Assembly: GCA_963971285.1 (NCBI GenBank)
Contig: OZ020255.1
Coordinates: 18,941,046 to 19,005,045 of the forward strand
Direction of reading: 5' to 3'
DNA length: 64,000 nucleotides
Origin: Astropecten irregularis
Lineage: Eukaryota > Echinodermata > Asteroidea > Paxillosida > Astropectinidae
Position 1 is the first letter of the stretch; each line of letters begins with the position of its first letter. The notes below the pieces were generated by a model, which searched no databases, was not told the DNA's origin, and saw nothing but the letters and a program-made list of their open reading frames with translations. Shown piece after piece: positions 11,974 to 26,881 of the stretch. The translations under genes and the position numbers were made by a program.

Positions 11974-14114
11974 GGTGATATTGGAGTTTTTCTACTGTAA
12001 AATATTTCATTAATGTTAAACGTGGGGATGAGGTAATACATCAGCTTTAATACGACAGTTTGTGTTGCATCGCACAATACGCTTCAATGCGTTTTAATTG
12101 GAGGATGGCAATTTTCCCTGAAGCTATCGTTTTGAGGTTTTTTCATCTCATTCAGAAGATTAAGGAAAGCGACATCGATGGCATGGTTCAAGAAGTAGGT
12201 TAAAAACGTCGTGTAAATATAGATAGCATCCATATGCCGATGACTGGTCCACTGAAAACAACCAGCGACGGAAAGAGAGCAGAAATGTCTACGGGATCGT
12301 ATTACTCGAGAAGAGTACTGTACACTTTACAGCGTTCATCAGTGATCGTGGTATAGAGGCAGCGACAATGTACGTGGAGGGTTATAGGCTGGGTACTGGT
12401 GACTTGGCGCTGATGTCTTGTCAAGCTGACCCTCCCACAATCGATCTCTATCCCCCTCGCTGCAGTTTTTTCTTAAACGAGCCGCGTGGAGCACTCCACG
12501 TCCAAAACTCCGCCAGTGACTGAGCTGCAAGCTCACGCCAAAGCTTCTATCAACATCATTGCTGTCTCCACCGTCAAACCCTGAACAAATAGCAGAGAGA
12601 CGCACGGAGCTTCTGCGCAGAGACAGTGTTCTGCGACCGTTTATAGAGTATAGACCCATTTGCCATAGCACCGGGGTAAAAACAGAGATCGATGCTTAAC
12701 TTGTAAACTAGGCTTTGCTCAGTACTTTCTGATGTCTCAAGGAAGGCGGTCTCCATAGTTGTAGTGGAGTTTCGCCTGCGTGGTGAGGAAAGACCAGGCG
12801 CTCTGTGGACGCAGTATTGCTTGATTTTGATTGCGCTTCACCGTCACGTACGGCAGCATCCTATAATTACATCATTATCAAGGATATCTCGCTTGGACAT
12901 CAGCTCGGTCTTGTACGCCGCACCATTAATAATTGGCCAGTCCCTGGTTTAATGGACCCAGCCTCCTATAAATGGGCCAGCTAGACATTCAAGTACACAT
13001 CAGAGTGTGGACGTCTCCTGCTAATGATTGAATAGGCGTAACCATTGACACTGTGCAGGAACTTTATTACTCACAGACCATATTACTGCATTTGGTATGG
13101 GATTGCAAAAGCTGTTGATGATGTTCTCTGATGTTCTCTAAGAGGCGAGAAGATTTTTACGAGCGTTTCTTGATGCTACACCAGTGGATGAATGTTCAGG
13201 CGTTGGGTTCCACTCCTACATCACACCATCTCTTACATACAGGACATGAAACAAATTGCTTTACACGCTCCATACGTGAACTATTTTATTCACAGTGTGT
13301 ATCCTGCTTAGTATTCTAAGGATATCGACTGTAAGTTGCACCAAGTTGCTGGGACCGACTCGCCAAACAAATATGGATGCATGTACACGCACGCAGTGAA
13401 CTGGATAACCTGTGACCGGAAACACCTCCACAGCAATTAAAACCAAACACAGTTGAACGTATAATTAAGACTGTAAATTTGGACTTATATGTGCTAAAGA
13501 CAATCCTTATAAGACTGAAGAGAGAGAGATTGTAAGAGAGAAATGGAAATTGAGAGATTTGTGGGGGTGTTTGGTCAAGTCAGAAGCCCAAGGATGGCCG
13601 CTTTCGTATCAGGAATAAGGTAAGTGTTTACCGGTTCCTCCTAAGTTTTCTCTGCGAGAATTAATCGATGTTCCACTTTAGGGCCAAGAAGCTATATATG
13701 CCGAGGTTAGACATGGCGAGGGGCCCCGCTGCATCTTGATATCCACCTTGTGTTGAAAAGAGGAGGGGGAGAATTAAAGAAAAGAAGACGAAGGTTTAAA
13801 AGGTTAAACATTCAGCTTCGATTGTGGAGGCCTGGTTGGTGCATAATACTGACGCTTGTTCCGTTCGATTCAATCCATGCCCAACCGTCTATGTGACCGG
13901 GGAGAAGATAGGAGAAGGCCCATCACATATTTGCCGACACACACGTCAATTACGCCAGACGTCCGTAAAAAAGCTTTCAGTGTACGTGCCTGGTGGCCTC
14001 AATTGTGATCGACTTCCATCGGCGCAGCTATCAAGCGAGGACTTAGGCTTACGGGATATAAACCTTTACTCCTTAACACATACACACAGTACACACACGT
14101 TTGTTTTACATACT

Positions 14115-14383
14115 TTATGTGGACTTTCCTTTATTCTCATGTACTGACCAAATGGACAACTTCAAACCATTGGTAAACTGCACCCATTTTTTCATGATGA
14201 CATTTGGACTGAATATCCCTTGAATGATAAGCTTCAATTTGCGACAAGATAAAGACACAATGAAAATATCTCCTTTTGACATTTTCGTTGGCATCAAAAC
14301 ATTATGTGGACGTGTGCGAGTCCACATAACGTCTTGGGATCCTGCATTATGTGGACGTCCTTTGTCATTAGGTCCACAATGTG
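14115..14383 (+). mobile_element. Family D repeat (TTATGTGGAC), copy 1
   Basis: Starts ttatgtggactttcctttat. Internal inverted pairs of tatgtggac/gtccacata flank gtcttgggatcctgc. Its minus strand holds a 70-codon frame sharing KL-IIQGIF-PN-IMK with copy 2; this follows from DNA similarity and is not a confident gene. Confidence 0.8.
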
Positions 14384-15682
14384 TATGCTACAAAGCACAC
14401 AAACCTTACAGCTACTGTGTGATCTCGCAAAGACCTGATTCAGTCCAAGGCAAAAAGCCACAATAAATTCATCCTATTTTTCAAAACGAGCGATTATGAT
14501 TATCAACTTAAGTTATACGCCTTTTTACACAAAATAGCTGTCCAAAGATATTTTCCCTAATTCTTCACAAACGCATTCACGACAAACCATCTCTTCCGGG
14601 AATAGATTGAAAGTTAACAGGTAACAGGTTCCATTTCGGAGGCGAATTCAGTACAGTAGTCTCACTATTAACTCTAAATTATATTTTAAATATAATTGCG
14701 AAAACTAATAATATATTTTATTTCATTCTACTCTCGAGAAAAAGTACAACATACTCATCGCTGTGCTATTTATGTGATGCTCTCAATAGGCTAAATGGCT
14801 GGATCTTTCCACCCACACACATTTCTCGCATTTGAGCTCTTTTCCTTAACCACACACTCAAAATTCCGAGCCGTTTCGTTTAAATGTAAAAAGAAAATGC
14901 ATACGCATAAAAATGATACTTGATTTAAATTTCAAATTGCGTAGCAGAAACGGTAAGCGGATCGGATTTTCTCCCACGCAATTTCAGGTTTGGATTCCAG
15001 AAACAAGGGCGCCGAATTGAAACCTTATCAAAACAATCGCTGCACGTTTTCGTCATATGAATAGAAAATTATTGTTTTTACTGTATGATACATGAAATCT
15101 GAATGATCTCTTGTCTTTGGCAGTAAACCATAATATAAAATGTCAAATTTTTTGTATGTCAAATCGAGATTATTGACTTGTCTACAACAGCATACGCACG
15201 CACGACTGAAGGTTTACTGCGGGCAAAATTACAAAACTGGTAAACCGATATTTCCTTTTGCTAACAAAGGGAACATCACGTTGTATTATGCCTCGGACGC
15301 ATTCAGAAGATATAGCTTTTTAGTGTAGCAAAGGAAATCAATTCTGAAGCTAGCTTGAAGTGCCTACAACCACGTATAGACGTGGTACACTTTTCAGCGT
15401 GTTTATGGGCTTTGCAAAAGGCTATTATTGTAGAAAAAGTACAAAATTGTGGAGTGCCATGTTTAAAGAGGTCATTGAAATAGCAGGGACTGTCGAGTTG
15501 AATTTATGATGTTCAAAGTACTCCTTATACGAGTTGCCATAAATCTCATCTTCTTAGAACTGGATGGCGGCACAATAAAGTGACATAATAAAGTGTCATG
15601 TTCATAGACTTGTATACACTAAAAAAAACCTCTTTAAACCCTTGTCAGAAACCTGCACTTGACACAAGGGGAGACATCTGCA

Positions 15683-15712
15683 AATAGGGAGACTTTTTGG
15701 TGTCTCCCTATT
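15683..15712. other. Short perfect hairpin
   Basis: AATAGGGAGAC, an 8-base loop (tttttggt) and GTCTCCCTATT. It may be the remnant of an inverted-repeat element. Confidence 0.6.
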
Positions 15713-18700
15713 ATACCAGCTACCTTTTAAAGAAATGTTTAATGTCCATATTTTAATAGAAGACAGAGAATGCTCTCAATATGAACATATGTCAATTTCA
15801 AGTTCATTGGTTTGGAGGATGTTTAGAAATAAGTAAAGCTTGTGCACGACCCAATGAGAAAATCTCCCTAATGACCCAGTCCCGGTAATATAAATAAATG
15901 ATATTTATGTTTGTATAACCACACTGACAATGACACATTTTGTTCAAAGTCCATGTGTAACACGTTTCCAAGTGTCAAATCAAACGCCTTTAAGATTCGA
16001 ACGCGTAATTTGGTTGTTCAAGTTAAAATAACACAGACAAAATGATTATATACCGTTGACTCAAACGTGTTGTACAAATAACTATAGCAGACGTCTTAAC
16101 ATTAGACTGGGTGGAATAGAAAAGCCTTCTTAATGACGGCGGGAGTCAGGATGATTTTCCGGCGATTATGTTTCGCTATATCATCAATCATACCGCTAAA
16201 GAGGGTAAGAGATTTTGGGATCAGCTACTTCAACTGATGGGAAGAATGTCAATCTCGTTCCCTTGCTAGTTCGGATTGCGTGTTGGGTCTACTGGGATGA
16301 ATCGGGGTATTTGGGCAGTAATTACTGAGGGGATAGTGCGGGGGATGTTTGCTGTAATTACCGTGGGTGGTTGGTCGGAGTGGCCGCTCGGAAATTGATA
16401 CTTTCTCGGAAAAATAACAACTGGAATTGAAAATTTTTATCATTTATGGCGAGAAATATCACATATATCGTAAAAAAAAATGGGACTGGATGTGCAATTT
16501 ATTGTAAATAAACACCCAAAATAAATAACTTGTACGCAGGTAAGAAGTTTCGCAGGTTTACAATTTGAATTGCGTCCTAGTCGGGTCACAAAGTGATTGT
16601 TGGAAAGAAAACGGTTGCACGAGCGCGTACTACTGTAACACGGTAGTTAAAGGCACGCTATGTAGTGGTACTTTTAAAACAATCGTGTGGGCTTTCGCTT
16701 GGAATTAAATTTTTTATAATTTTTTCAATTTATTTTTTGGAGCTGGACGTAAGTCACTTAACTGGGCTATCTATAAGGAAATACTTTTTCCAGTTTGTAG
16801 GAGAATATTTTCAAAGCGAATGGATTTATTTATTAATAAAAAAGAGGCACTTTTGTCGGGTTACACAAGAAATACGAGGTTATGTTCTCTCAACAACTTT
16901 AGTTTCGGCCACAAATAAGCACAGTTTCATTGCGATTCGGGTTCCACAAATACAGTTTAATGTTTGTGTTTGTTTTTACGAGAGACTTATCTCTGACTCG
17001 ATGTTCCATGTTCGGCATTGGGCCCCTCCTCCGCCTCAGTATTAAATCAATCACTGTGGCCCGACCCGCGGCTAAAACGCACACTAAGATCGATAGCATT
17101 GGTTAATAGAAGGTATACCGTGAAATACTGTAAAGGGGTTATGTACTATATTCCACAGAATGATCTCGATCCCAAGAAAGCGACTTCATTTTGGTAATCC
17201 AGCAGCTCACCATACCACTTGATTTTCTTTATAATATCGTAAATGCATTGCATACGTCTATGGACGTTTACAAAACGGAGGCTCAGGCTCTGCCTCCAGT
17301 TCTGACATCCATATTTTGAAAATATAGGCTGTGGTTTTTCATTGAAGCTGAAGCTCTGTTTCCTTTTCAAACCAGAGAATCTACTTCCGAACCTCAGCCA
17401 AAAGCCTCTCTTTATACCCGTTATTTTAGAATGGATTTACGGAATGGAACCGGAGCCTGAAACGGAGCCTGAGCCGCCGTTTCGTAAATGCCCTGTGTGC
17501 GGTTTAGACGAGGTTGTTCTAGAAACTTTATAATAACTTCCTTAGCTTACATCGAGATTCGTCTTTGCTATCATCAGTCATTTTGAACATCATCAGTCAG
17601 ATGTCACTTCGCGTTTTCTAGGTGGAAAGGAGTCTGGTCTGCCCTGGGATATTTGGGGCTGATACCGTTTTCGCGCCGTTGCAAACATCGTGGTTATTAT
17701 TGCGGAATCGTGACGGCGCATTCGGTCGGGACGATGTGTGCCGTTGTTCTGTTGACGCGTGGAATTCGTAACCAAATCTGGCGAAATTGGGTGACTGTCA
17801 TTCCCGTGACGAGCATCATTGGTAAACAGTCTGTTGATGTTGGTATAAGGCCTACCGGTTGTTGACTACCCACACACACACATGATCTTCAATAAGCGTG
17901 TTTGACACTTCTAGCCATGAGGAAAATGTTGGCTTAATCTCATCCAACGCCAAATAAAAAAAAGCGAAACCCAGTTTAAATTGATACTAACTGGAGCGTG
18001 CAATGACGTCGACCCTTGCAGCAGAATCTCGCCTGTTTTCAGGACATGCAGCTTTCCTGTGATGGTTTATTTCCGAATACCGATTCCCTGAGACATTTTC
18101 AGGCCAGGTATGTAGGACCCCTCCCCTTGATACCGTCTGTACATCTACTGGAGATGGCTTGGTAAAGTTCATGCCGCTCCACGGGCGATGTGGTATACCG
18201 CAGTGTCAAGTCGGTATGTGGACACCCTTAACCCTCTGGATAGAAATAAAAGCTCATCCCTTAAGGTATGTTGCACTTGTTGTAGTCAGGGAGAGAGAGG
18301 GAGAGGACTATGAGCGAACTCAGTTGGCAGTCAACGGCTTCCCAGAGGTTTAACTGTCCTCAGCCCACATACACCTCAAGGGCATCCACATCGCCTGCAT
18401 TGAGTGTTAAAAATTGATGCCTAGTTCTTGGAGAAGCGCCGTCACAAATCCATCAAGTGATGAGCAACTCTTTTTAAACACTCTAACGACCAAACAAGAC
18501 AACAACATTGATGACGCTCTGACTCTGTACCGAGACAAACCTCTATGACCCAAGGGGGCTGATGGAGGTTGGATGTTGGGAGTGACTCTTCCTGGTTTGG
18601 AAGCCACTGGGGAAGGTGGCTTATGATGGAGGCAATCTGTCCTGAATAGATTGAGGAGGTAGATTGTTCGGAAGGCACACAGCCCTCGTCACGTAGGCCC

Positions 18701-20230
18701 ACATTCTCGCAGTTAAACGCTAGGTCCCTTCGAGGTTTGGTGACTTGGTGCACCATTGACAAAACGAAGTATACAGCTAAAGAGGGCATCCAACTTAAAC
18801 ATTAATCACTTTCTAGACCGTCTGGCAATTAAGGTATGTTCTTAGTTGTCCATCGAGACTGATGATGACCGCTTAATCAGCTTGACACCCGTCTGCATAC
18901 CATCTCGAAGACAAGAACATCTCAAACAATTACAACACCATGTAAAATATTGAGCAAGAGCTTAAAAAACCTTCCAATGATATTTACAAAATTCACTTTT
19001 CATGCAGGAAAACAAAATAATAGGGCCGTGAGGTATAAACTTATTTGTGCGTATAATGGAAATAGTCAGGCCCCTCGGGACAGCAGATATCTGGCGGGAA
19101 GTATAATTCCAAAGCCGCAAGTGTGTGTTTGCTATTTACTATTTGCAAAATTTACGTCAGGTCACACGACCTTTGTGGCATTCCTAAGCCTTTAAAGTGG
19201 AAATATCCAGGTCAGGAACAGTCCAGTTTATTCGGCAAATACTACTCCATCCAAGACTCCATCCACTCCATGGCAGGTCATCACGGAGATTCAACCCCTG
19301 TTATTGTAGAGGTAGAGTTTCTAAAGAGCTTTTTGGTCCTGGTCTTAATTCCTTCGTTTATAGCCTCCCAGCTCGGCTAGAGATGGGAAGGACGCGATAA
19401 AGCTTATAAGCGTTTTCTCATTCTACTCCGACCGTATACCCTGAAGTGGAACACGGATTAAAACGGAACATGTCACCAAATCCTCCGCTGGATGGATATC
19501 TGTCAAATACTATATCCCTGCTATATACTCTGGGTGTATGACTATACCGTCTTTGAATTATTCAGGTTTGCCTGTCAGGATCCCGAAACAACAACACCTA
19601 CGACTCCAACAGATCCGTATACCGGTCTTCAGTTCTCGAGTATCTTCTACACCAATAACATCAATACTGTAAGCGATACGACGTCCGCACAATAGGAAGT
19701 GGGGGACGCCAATCTCCTTTGAGGAGAAGGAAATAGATAGCCGGTTTGGGAATAGGAACCTTGTTCGTCTTGGTCCAGGAAGATGCTGCATCCCTCTAGG
19801 CGCCAGTGTGTATAAGAAGCTCGGATGATAAACCCGCCCTAATCTCATTTACTGGGAAGCAGTGAAGAGAGTGGGGTCAGCGGTGGGATTACTGTCTTTG
19901 ACTCGGTGAACCAGGACAACATTGGTCCGCTCCATGTTAAGAAACAGTTTCCGTTAATCAGGTCAAGCTATACAATACGTTGTGTATAGGAAAGATTAAT
20001 CAAATCTTAGGCCAGATCGTTGCTGTAAGGTTATATCAATCCATCAGAGAATTACCTTTTGCATTTCCAAATAATTGCTCAAATTGATTTTCGTCCGAAT
20101 TTCGCTTGACCTATCACGTTGCTAACGTATTTCAACGTTTACTTTAAACAAATCGTCTGCAATTTTTCAAATAAATGAAACAGTCATGATACTGATAATC
20201 ACAAATTAATGTAATTGGTTCGTGACAATG

Positions 20231-20369
20231 GAAGACTTTGAAGCAGGGTCTTAAAGTTGATAGAGCCGCTCACACACAACAACGTGCGCATGCTCACAAT
20301 TGCGCGCGCATGCTCAGTGATAGCAAAAAGAGACTTCGGTCTGCTGCCGCCAACGTCTCAAAAGTCTCA
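20231..20369. mobile_element. Family C repeat, copy 2
   Basis: gaagactttgaagcagggtc ... gatagcaaaaagagacttcg ... tctcaaaagtctc. Same order of blocks as copy 1. Confidence 0.75.
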
Positions 20370-20543
20370 CATTACTCATTGCAAACTCCCCTGTCTATCA
20401 TTATATCGAAGTACCAAATACCGACAAATAAACTGTGGTTGGGATTACAAAGTAATCATTTAGTAGCTGAAGAATGTGTTGCAATTTCCCATCCTTGCTT
20501 GGGATTCAGGAGTCGGTTTCAGTTAATACAATACAATGTCATC

Positions 20544-20689
20544 AGGGGATGATTTCACCAAACTCATCATAACTTACAATTAATCGTATTGCGATACATT
20601 GCAGCCCCATAAATAAGTCAAAGGATACGATGAGTTATCCTTTGTATCTCGAGTTGCGATGGATCGTATGGCTTCGTAAAATCAACCCT
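20544..20689. mobile_element. TCGATTT foldback element (family A), copy 3, diverged
   Basis: gatttcaccaaactcatcat at the left and tggcttcgtaaaatcaaccc at the right; same family, more substitutions. Confidence 0.75.
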
Positions 20690-23682
20690 TGCCAAAACAA
20701 ATACTGAATGCACGCAATTTCTCATCTTTAGGTGTGAGATAGTCATTATTTAAAAGTGTTTTTCAACTTGTTTGTATTTTTGTACTAAAATAATGCATGT
20801 TTCAGTGTTCAAAATGGCGTAACAGCATACAGTCGAACTGTCACTAGACCGGTCGGAGAGTTTTATTTTCAGCTTGTTCATCCTATGATAAATCTTTCTG
20901 CATGAAGTGCTATAGTCAAGCATTATTTTGAAGAGGACACGAACGGGTGCCTTTCTACGAGTACCGCCTTGAGTACGTTCACCACTGTAGCTCGAGAACC
21001 AGTGATATGTTTATATACTCGTTCATTCTATCTGCAATTAGACAGTATAACGACTCATTTTGTATTAATTTTTTATCAGAGGTTGCGTGGGGAGTGTTTT
21101 TTTTTTCTTCTGCCGGTTTTATTGTAGTAGAGAGTGTGTGGTCGTTTATCTTGCGTCATTTCATATTTGGGGAAGTTTAAGTGTTGGCTCTATAATAATA
21201 CATGTTTTCTCTTACTTTATTGAATGTTTTATGGTGTTTTTTGGGAGTTGTATAACTCTTGTGTATATTGACCGGACCTTAAGATAATTTCAAGTCTTGA
21301 ATATGGAAACAAGTTATCTGTATCTGTAAGCTGTATATGTCTAGAGGATGAGTAACATCGCGAGTATAAAAACTATGAGTACTTGATCGTGAGTAAGAGT
21401 ATGCGTACTTTGGCTGAATTCTAGTACCAGTAATTGTCATGAGTATACAAGGTATTTTGTCTTGCAAGTACGCTTAAGAGCATGTAAACTTACACTATAC
21501 ACGAGGACAATTCCGAGTCTGAGTGCTATACACAACACTGCTGGGCGATTTCCCCGCCATTTCTGATAAGTAAAATCGTCACAAACCTACACAACATGCC
21601 CATTGGTTGTTTGTACGTATACCGCCATGTGCAACCATAGGCTTTCAGAAAGAGAAAATGCGATTAAGATTGCATTGTCGATATATTTCCCATATGCACT
21701 TAAGCAGCTTGATAAATTTTATGCCCGATGTTATACAGAAATGCTGCTGTCTGACAAACAAACAATACAGACACATTCGTGTCTTTTACTGTATTTGTAA
21801 AAATAGACGTGGAGTTCTGGATAAAGCCTAAAGCATTGAATGAAAGTGTTCCTTGTTTACGACTGGGAAATGAATCTGAGAGAAACAGATGCTGTATTTA
21901 CAATCAAACTTAAAGTACGTTTACTCTCGTGCTTTTCATCCTGAAAAATTACTTAAGATGAGAGCAAAAGAACAGATCAAGCCGTTCAAATCATAATACA
22001 GAAACCACGTAGGTCACATTACAAGTCGGCAATTGACCCGATGGGGCAATACTTTTAAGATTCCTAATGACCACTTTTGGTAATTACTAGCGGTCTGTAT
22101 TCTTATCTTAGGTAATCAATCCCTTATACCAAGTCGCCGACCGAGCCAACATCTGATTTTCCTTCCTTTTTAAATTTATTTGTTTGGTTTTTTAGTTTTA
22201 TCTTGTACCTACGATCTTGTTACTTTGGTGATTGCTTTGGCGCTTCACGGGACGATCGTTGGCCCAATTTTCTAAAGTGCTTCCCGGAGTAAGTGTCTAG
22301 GTTATCCTCTGAGGAAGGAAGGACGAGAAAGAGGTAGAGAGCCAGAGCTGGAGAGCAATTCTTCCACCTCGTGTAGATTTCAGAAAAGCGGAAACATTGA
22401 ATGATCCGTCACTTGGTCTTGGATCAATTTCAGAGCATAACATACAAAACAATGTCGTAGTACACCACATAAAGACGTCACGTCGTGCAAGGTAAGAAGT
22501 ACAACTTGAGATGAAATCAGCTATTTAGTATGTAACACAGATAGACGTACAGTGAGTATCGTACCAAGCTATGGAGACGTCTGAAAGCAATGCTGTGAAC
22601 GTGCCTCTTTGGTCAAGTAAGTTACTCATGTAACTGTTTTAAGATTATTGGTGAGTGAATGGCAAAGCAAAGACAACAAATAAAGACAAAGGGTTTGATT
22701 TCTGAAGTTTTTAAATCATTTTCAATTACGGCTGCAGGATATTAAAGTTGCGCAGTAGATTTGTAAGCGCCCTCTGGCGGTCAGGCTGGTCCAGCTGATT
22801 GACATTCTTTTTTTCTGCTTTGCCAGGAATCGGTTCGGCTTTAGTTCAATTAAGCCATGAACTTTCCAAGGAGCGTTAACCGAGCTCTGGAAACTGTTTG
22901 CAAATGACCGGCAGTCTCAGATTTGATTCGGATTAATCCCGCTGATCAACTCGATATCAAAGGGAAGGGTTGCTGAGTCAGTCTGCCGCTGGCCAGGTGG
23001 TCTTATGTTTCAGAGTATTGCAATTTGCAAAATTAAGGATCGATACCGAATACGTCGAGGACGAAACGTCGGATAACCGAATAGTCGCAGTGCATTTTGG
23101 AGGATGCCGTGTCTGCGCGCATGGTTTGCGGGCAAGATGTAGTACATACACCAGCGGGCAATTACTTGAGCTAGACGAAGCTTCGGTGATTAAACAAAGC
23201 CTCAATATAAGAAAGACAAACGCGTTAAAGTGTGGGATAAGATTTGCCTGTGGTGCCCTGTAAGACCGTGTGACGCTATACCTCTATGCTAGGATCTCTC
23301 GGCGTGCGACGTCGCAATCCAGACTGTGCGTTTCTTGTCGAAAAATCAGCCCCTGAAGGTAAGAACTGCTATCATGTTTACCACACTTAAGACGAAGACA
23401 TGCTATCTGGTCAGTGCCCCACTTCGATCGGTATAAAAGTCGACCAAGGTAAGAAGAGACAACGGTATGAGACTCCTACGTAGGCTGTGTGTATGTTCGT
23501 ACTTTTCGTTTTATTTGCCTGTTTAGGATCATAGGGACTAAATCATTAATGCAGCAAAGCAGAGTGCATCGTATCCCGTAAATTGTATATCCACTAAACT
23601 GATCTTGAGTATAGGAGGGACGTGAGGACAGTGCAGCACTATTTGTAAGAATTTGTTGTAAATTCAAGAGTTAGGAGACGAA

Positions 23683-23790
23683 GACGTTTCGATGCCTAAC
23701 GTTTCGATCCCCAAGGACCTTTCACATTTAGCCTTTGGCAAATTGCCTCGCTGGGATCGAAATGTCAGGCCCCTGACTCTTAAGCATTTT
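23683..23790. mobile_element. Divergent pair of hammerhead-like motifs
   Basis: cgtttcgatccccaagg (minus) and gggatcgaaatgtcaggcc (plus) face each other; the latter is followed by cttaagcatttttt, as at 25100. Confidence 0.45.
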
Positions 23791-25058
23791 TTTTTTCAGG
23801 ACATCATTGATTTTGGTTGATGAGCAGTTCGAAGCAGTTTGTCACTTGTATTAGTTACATATTTGGTAAGACATCCTGAACGATGCAGTAACAAAATATT
23901 TCTTACGTCATTATAATTAATGGATAATCACTTCTGACAATGTTCTCAAAACATCGAACGCATCCTACCCCCTATTTCGTCTACATCGGTCATCCTTCAT
24001 TGAAGTGCATAAGCCTAAGACACAACATTAATGCGCTGTGATGTCCCCTATAATGGAAACATCGTATTCTCACTTGATCTCGGTGGTCCCTGTATTTTTC
24101 TAGCGTAAACGGTACGTGAAAACGTTTGGCTGTTCCACAAACGCACAGGAGCCGTTCCAAGAGCGACCGCTGACCGTTCTTTGAGGAAGCACGGCAGGTT
24201 GAAAGCCGGGTGGCGTTCAGAAAGGAACGGTTACGTTCTGGGTTTGAAGTAGCTTACGCAGAAATTGTTGTTATTACAGTAATGTTGTTTGATTCGCCGT
24301 TACTTTGCTTTCTTGTTGTTTGTTAAGGTATGCCCGTCCGTCCGTTCAGTTGTCTGTCTGTTTGCCTGCTCATTAAGGGGCCTTTTTTTTCGGTTAGCTC
24401 GCTCAGCAGTCAATGTTTTTGTCAATTGTTTGTTCATTCGTTGTTTGTTTGTCTGTTTTACTGACATCTACGGTACTGATTACAATGAGTGGGCCAATCA
24501 TACGGGCTTACCAAGCATCGGTCTGCAAAGAGACACCATTAATACTATGTCCATACCATGCTTGCACAAAATATAATTGTACAAATCATATAACATCGTC
24601 GATTATTAAATGTAGCGTAAAAATAATAAAGTAGACGTTCTGACAGGTCAGGTGAAAGATATTACGTCAACCGTCACGTGACATTTTAACTGTCGGTTTA
24701 TAGCACGCGATGCTATGCATAATAACTGACAATTGGTATAATGATGACAAGAGTCCTATATTTGATCACAGCATGCACTTTCTGTTAATGAAGTATGAAT
24801 AATGTCCGTGATAAATACGTCCCTCGCCGAGGATTCAATGTTTTGCTTAATAATGAAATTATTATGTGTTCCATCTTGACGCAAGGATTGAAGGCCAGCC
24901 CTTTTCACGCCCTTATTCATATCATGCATTGGAATACGAAACGCACATGCATGCTTAACCCCGTTAAAGTACTATGTGGAATTTGTATAGCGACAGCTAA
25001 GAGGGCAATTCCACAGTAACGAAAGTTATACCTGATCGGTAAGAGTTCGCCTTTGAGA

Positions 25059-25110
25059 AAGATCCTGTTAGGATCGAAACGCGTCAGGCCCTCCTAACTT
25101 TAAGCATTCT
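25059..25110 (+). mobile_element. Hammerhead-like / Penelope-type terminal motif
   Basis: gatcctgttaggatcgaaac: a 5-bp stem, then GAAAC and gcgtcaggcc. The CTGATGA side is degraded. Confidence 0.45.
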
Positions 25111-26005
25111 TGAAATATCCAATATTTAAAAATGTCTTATTGGAATCAGCAAGTATGGTTCCTTAAAATGCATGGAAATATATTCGAACAAAATGATAAC
25201 TTACGTTAGAAAATGTTCCCAATACTTGAAAATTCCCGCCAACTTCAAAATAGACGAGTTTTAATGGAATAATTCGCTGCAGGACCGATCACTGCAGTTG
25301 AAGAATCTTTGACACGATGTGCTTAATTGATAAGGGTCCAACAACATCTATAGACGCATGGGTTTTTCGGTACAATTTTCGAAGGCATTCTGCCATGACA
25401 GAAAATCAGCCTCTTCTCTTAAATTTGAGTCTTCTGTCTTCACTTTGTGTCTGTGGAATCACAATCAGACGTAAGTTTGGAATCAATCATAATTCACGAA
25501 ATCATTTTGATTCAACATTTCAACAATTGATTGCTTGATTAACAGTTGACGTTTTAAGCAACTATACCATAGTAAGGAATTCATTGGAAATAGTCTAATA
25601 TGTAAAATTTATAATACGCAAACCATGTCTTTTAGTAGCGGTGTGAATAACTGAATATTGTATGAGTTTTGCTTGGTATATCAGATCTGTGACAGAGTTA
25701 TAGTTTGAATACATTTATACTTTGTAATCTACGGCATTTTACCTAGGGAAATGTCTGAAGACTTTTTCCTTTCTTGTTGAGCCTGTGCAATTTTGGGCCG
25801 AATCCCCTGGGCTTCCCTGGCGGGGAAGCAGAAATCATAACAGGGATACCCGCGGGGGACTCGAGGCGTGGGCTGAGCCGAGGCGTCCGCTCCGGTCTCG
25901 CTGGCCGAGCTCAGGACCGAAAAACAAACGCCGTAAAACTAGAATTGGCCGTGAGTTGAATTACTAATACAGGAACCACTTTGAATCAGATGTTTCTGCC
26001 AAGGA

Positions 26006-26230
26006 CAAGCTTTGCTTTGAAATGATGCCCACTGCTTGATTCTGTCTCTTTTCCCAAGCAGAAATCATGTTTTGTTTAAAAAAAAATAATATTCCTGTTA
26101 GAGTAAAATGTGTGACAGAATGTTTGTTTTGAATAATGAAGACAAGCTTTGCTTTGAAATAATGTCCACTGCTTGATTCTGTCTCTTTTCCCGAAGCAGT
26201 AATCATGATTTGGGTCTTCTTCTTTTTTTA
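26006..26230. repeat. 135-bp direct duplication
   Basis: gacaagctttgctttgaaat...ctgcttgattctgtctctttt occurs at 26006 and again at 26141 with few changes. A further piece (attcctgtcagagtacaatg) recurs near 26402. Confidence 0.85.
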
Positions 26231-26881
26231 ATAAACTTGAGTTCTCCGTGTGTGGTTAACCTATTATCACCGCCATGGCATTCGTATGCGATTAGAAAAT
26301 TTTGAATGTTGTTGTTGATATTTATGGTTTTTGTTGGAGCAAACATCACAATAATATACAGTAGCAACAGTAGGAGAAATACCACCAAGTTGTTTTAAAG
26401 CATTCCTGTCAGAGTACAATGTCTGACAGTAACGGAACGTGACTGGGAATGTAAATGTTGTATTTATATTTATATTCCATACACACAGTCATGTCTGTAA
26501 TGACATATTCAATGTAAAAATGCCAGTGAGAATAACTTCTTAAAACTGGCCATGTGTTGTTGTTCCATGGATAGTTTTCCTTAAGGAATATTTCACAGGC
26601 TGGTGATGTGTTCCAGAAAGCGGTCAGTGTGTGCCTTTCTTGCGTTTCCAGACTGTTATTTATTTAAGGATTCACAAAACGTGCGCGTCGTTTCAAATGT
26701 GTTATCAACTAAAAAACCATAATTTCATGTCTCATTTTAATCAATTTATCACTTGAAATTATGCCTGACGCTGTGACAGGTTGTTGTATAAACACAAATG
26801 ACAATACAATTTGGCGTCAGACATTTTTTTATGCATTTTGAAAAAGAAAAAGTAGTTGGAACGCGTCAATCATTTATTCCA

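Larger units (their letters stand above)
11974..20230. other. No gene recognised; family D repeat and a hairpin only
   Basis: Frames at 12339-12671, 13824-14147, 16665-17045 and 18442-18789 have no family resemblance. Apart from the listed repeats I see nothing. Confidence 0.5.
20690..26005. other. No gene recognised; scattered motifs only
   Basis: 24289-24480 is T-rich with tttgtttg/ctgtctg low complexity. 25774-25967 is a small GC-rich patch with unmatched open frames on the plus strand. Confidence 0.5.

Noticed and set aside
16665..17045. 126-codon ORF with a hydrophobic start
   Set aside because: Low-complexity Phe/Ile/Leu from AT-rich DNA; no domain.
18442..18789. 115-codon minus-strand ORF
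   Set aside because: Composition is plausible for coding, but I recognise no family and see no splice context; left uncalled.
24289..24480. Phe/Val/Cys-rich ORF
   Set aside because: Arises from tttgtttg/ctgtctg low complexity.
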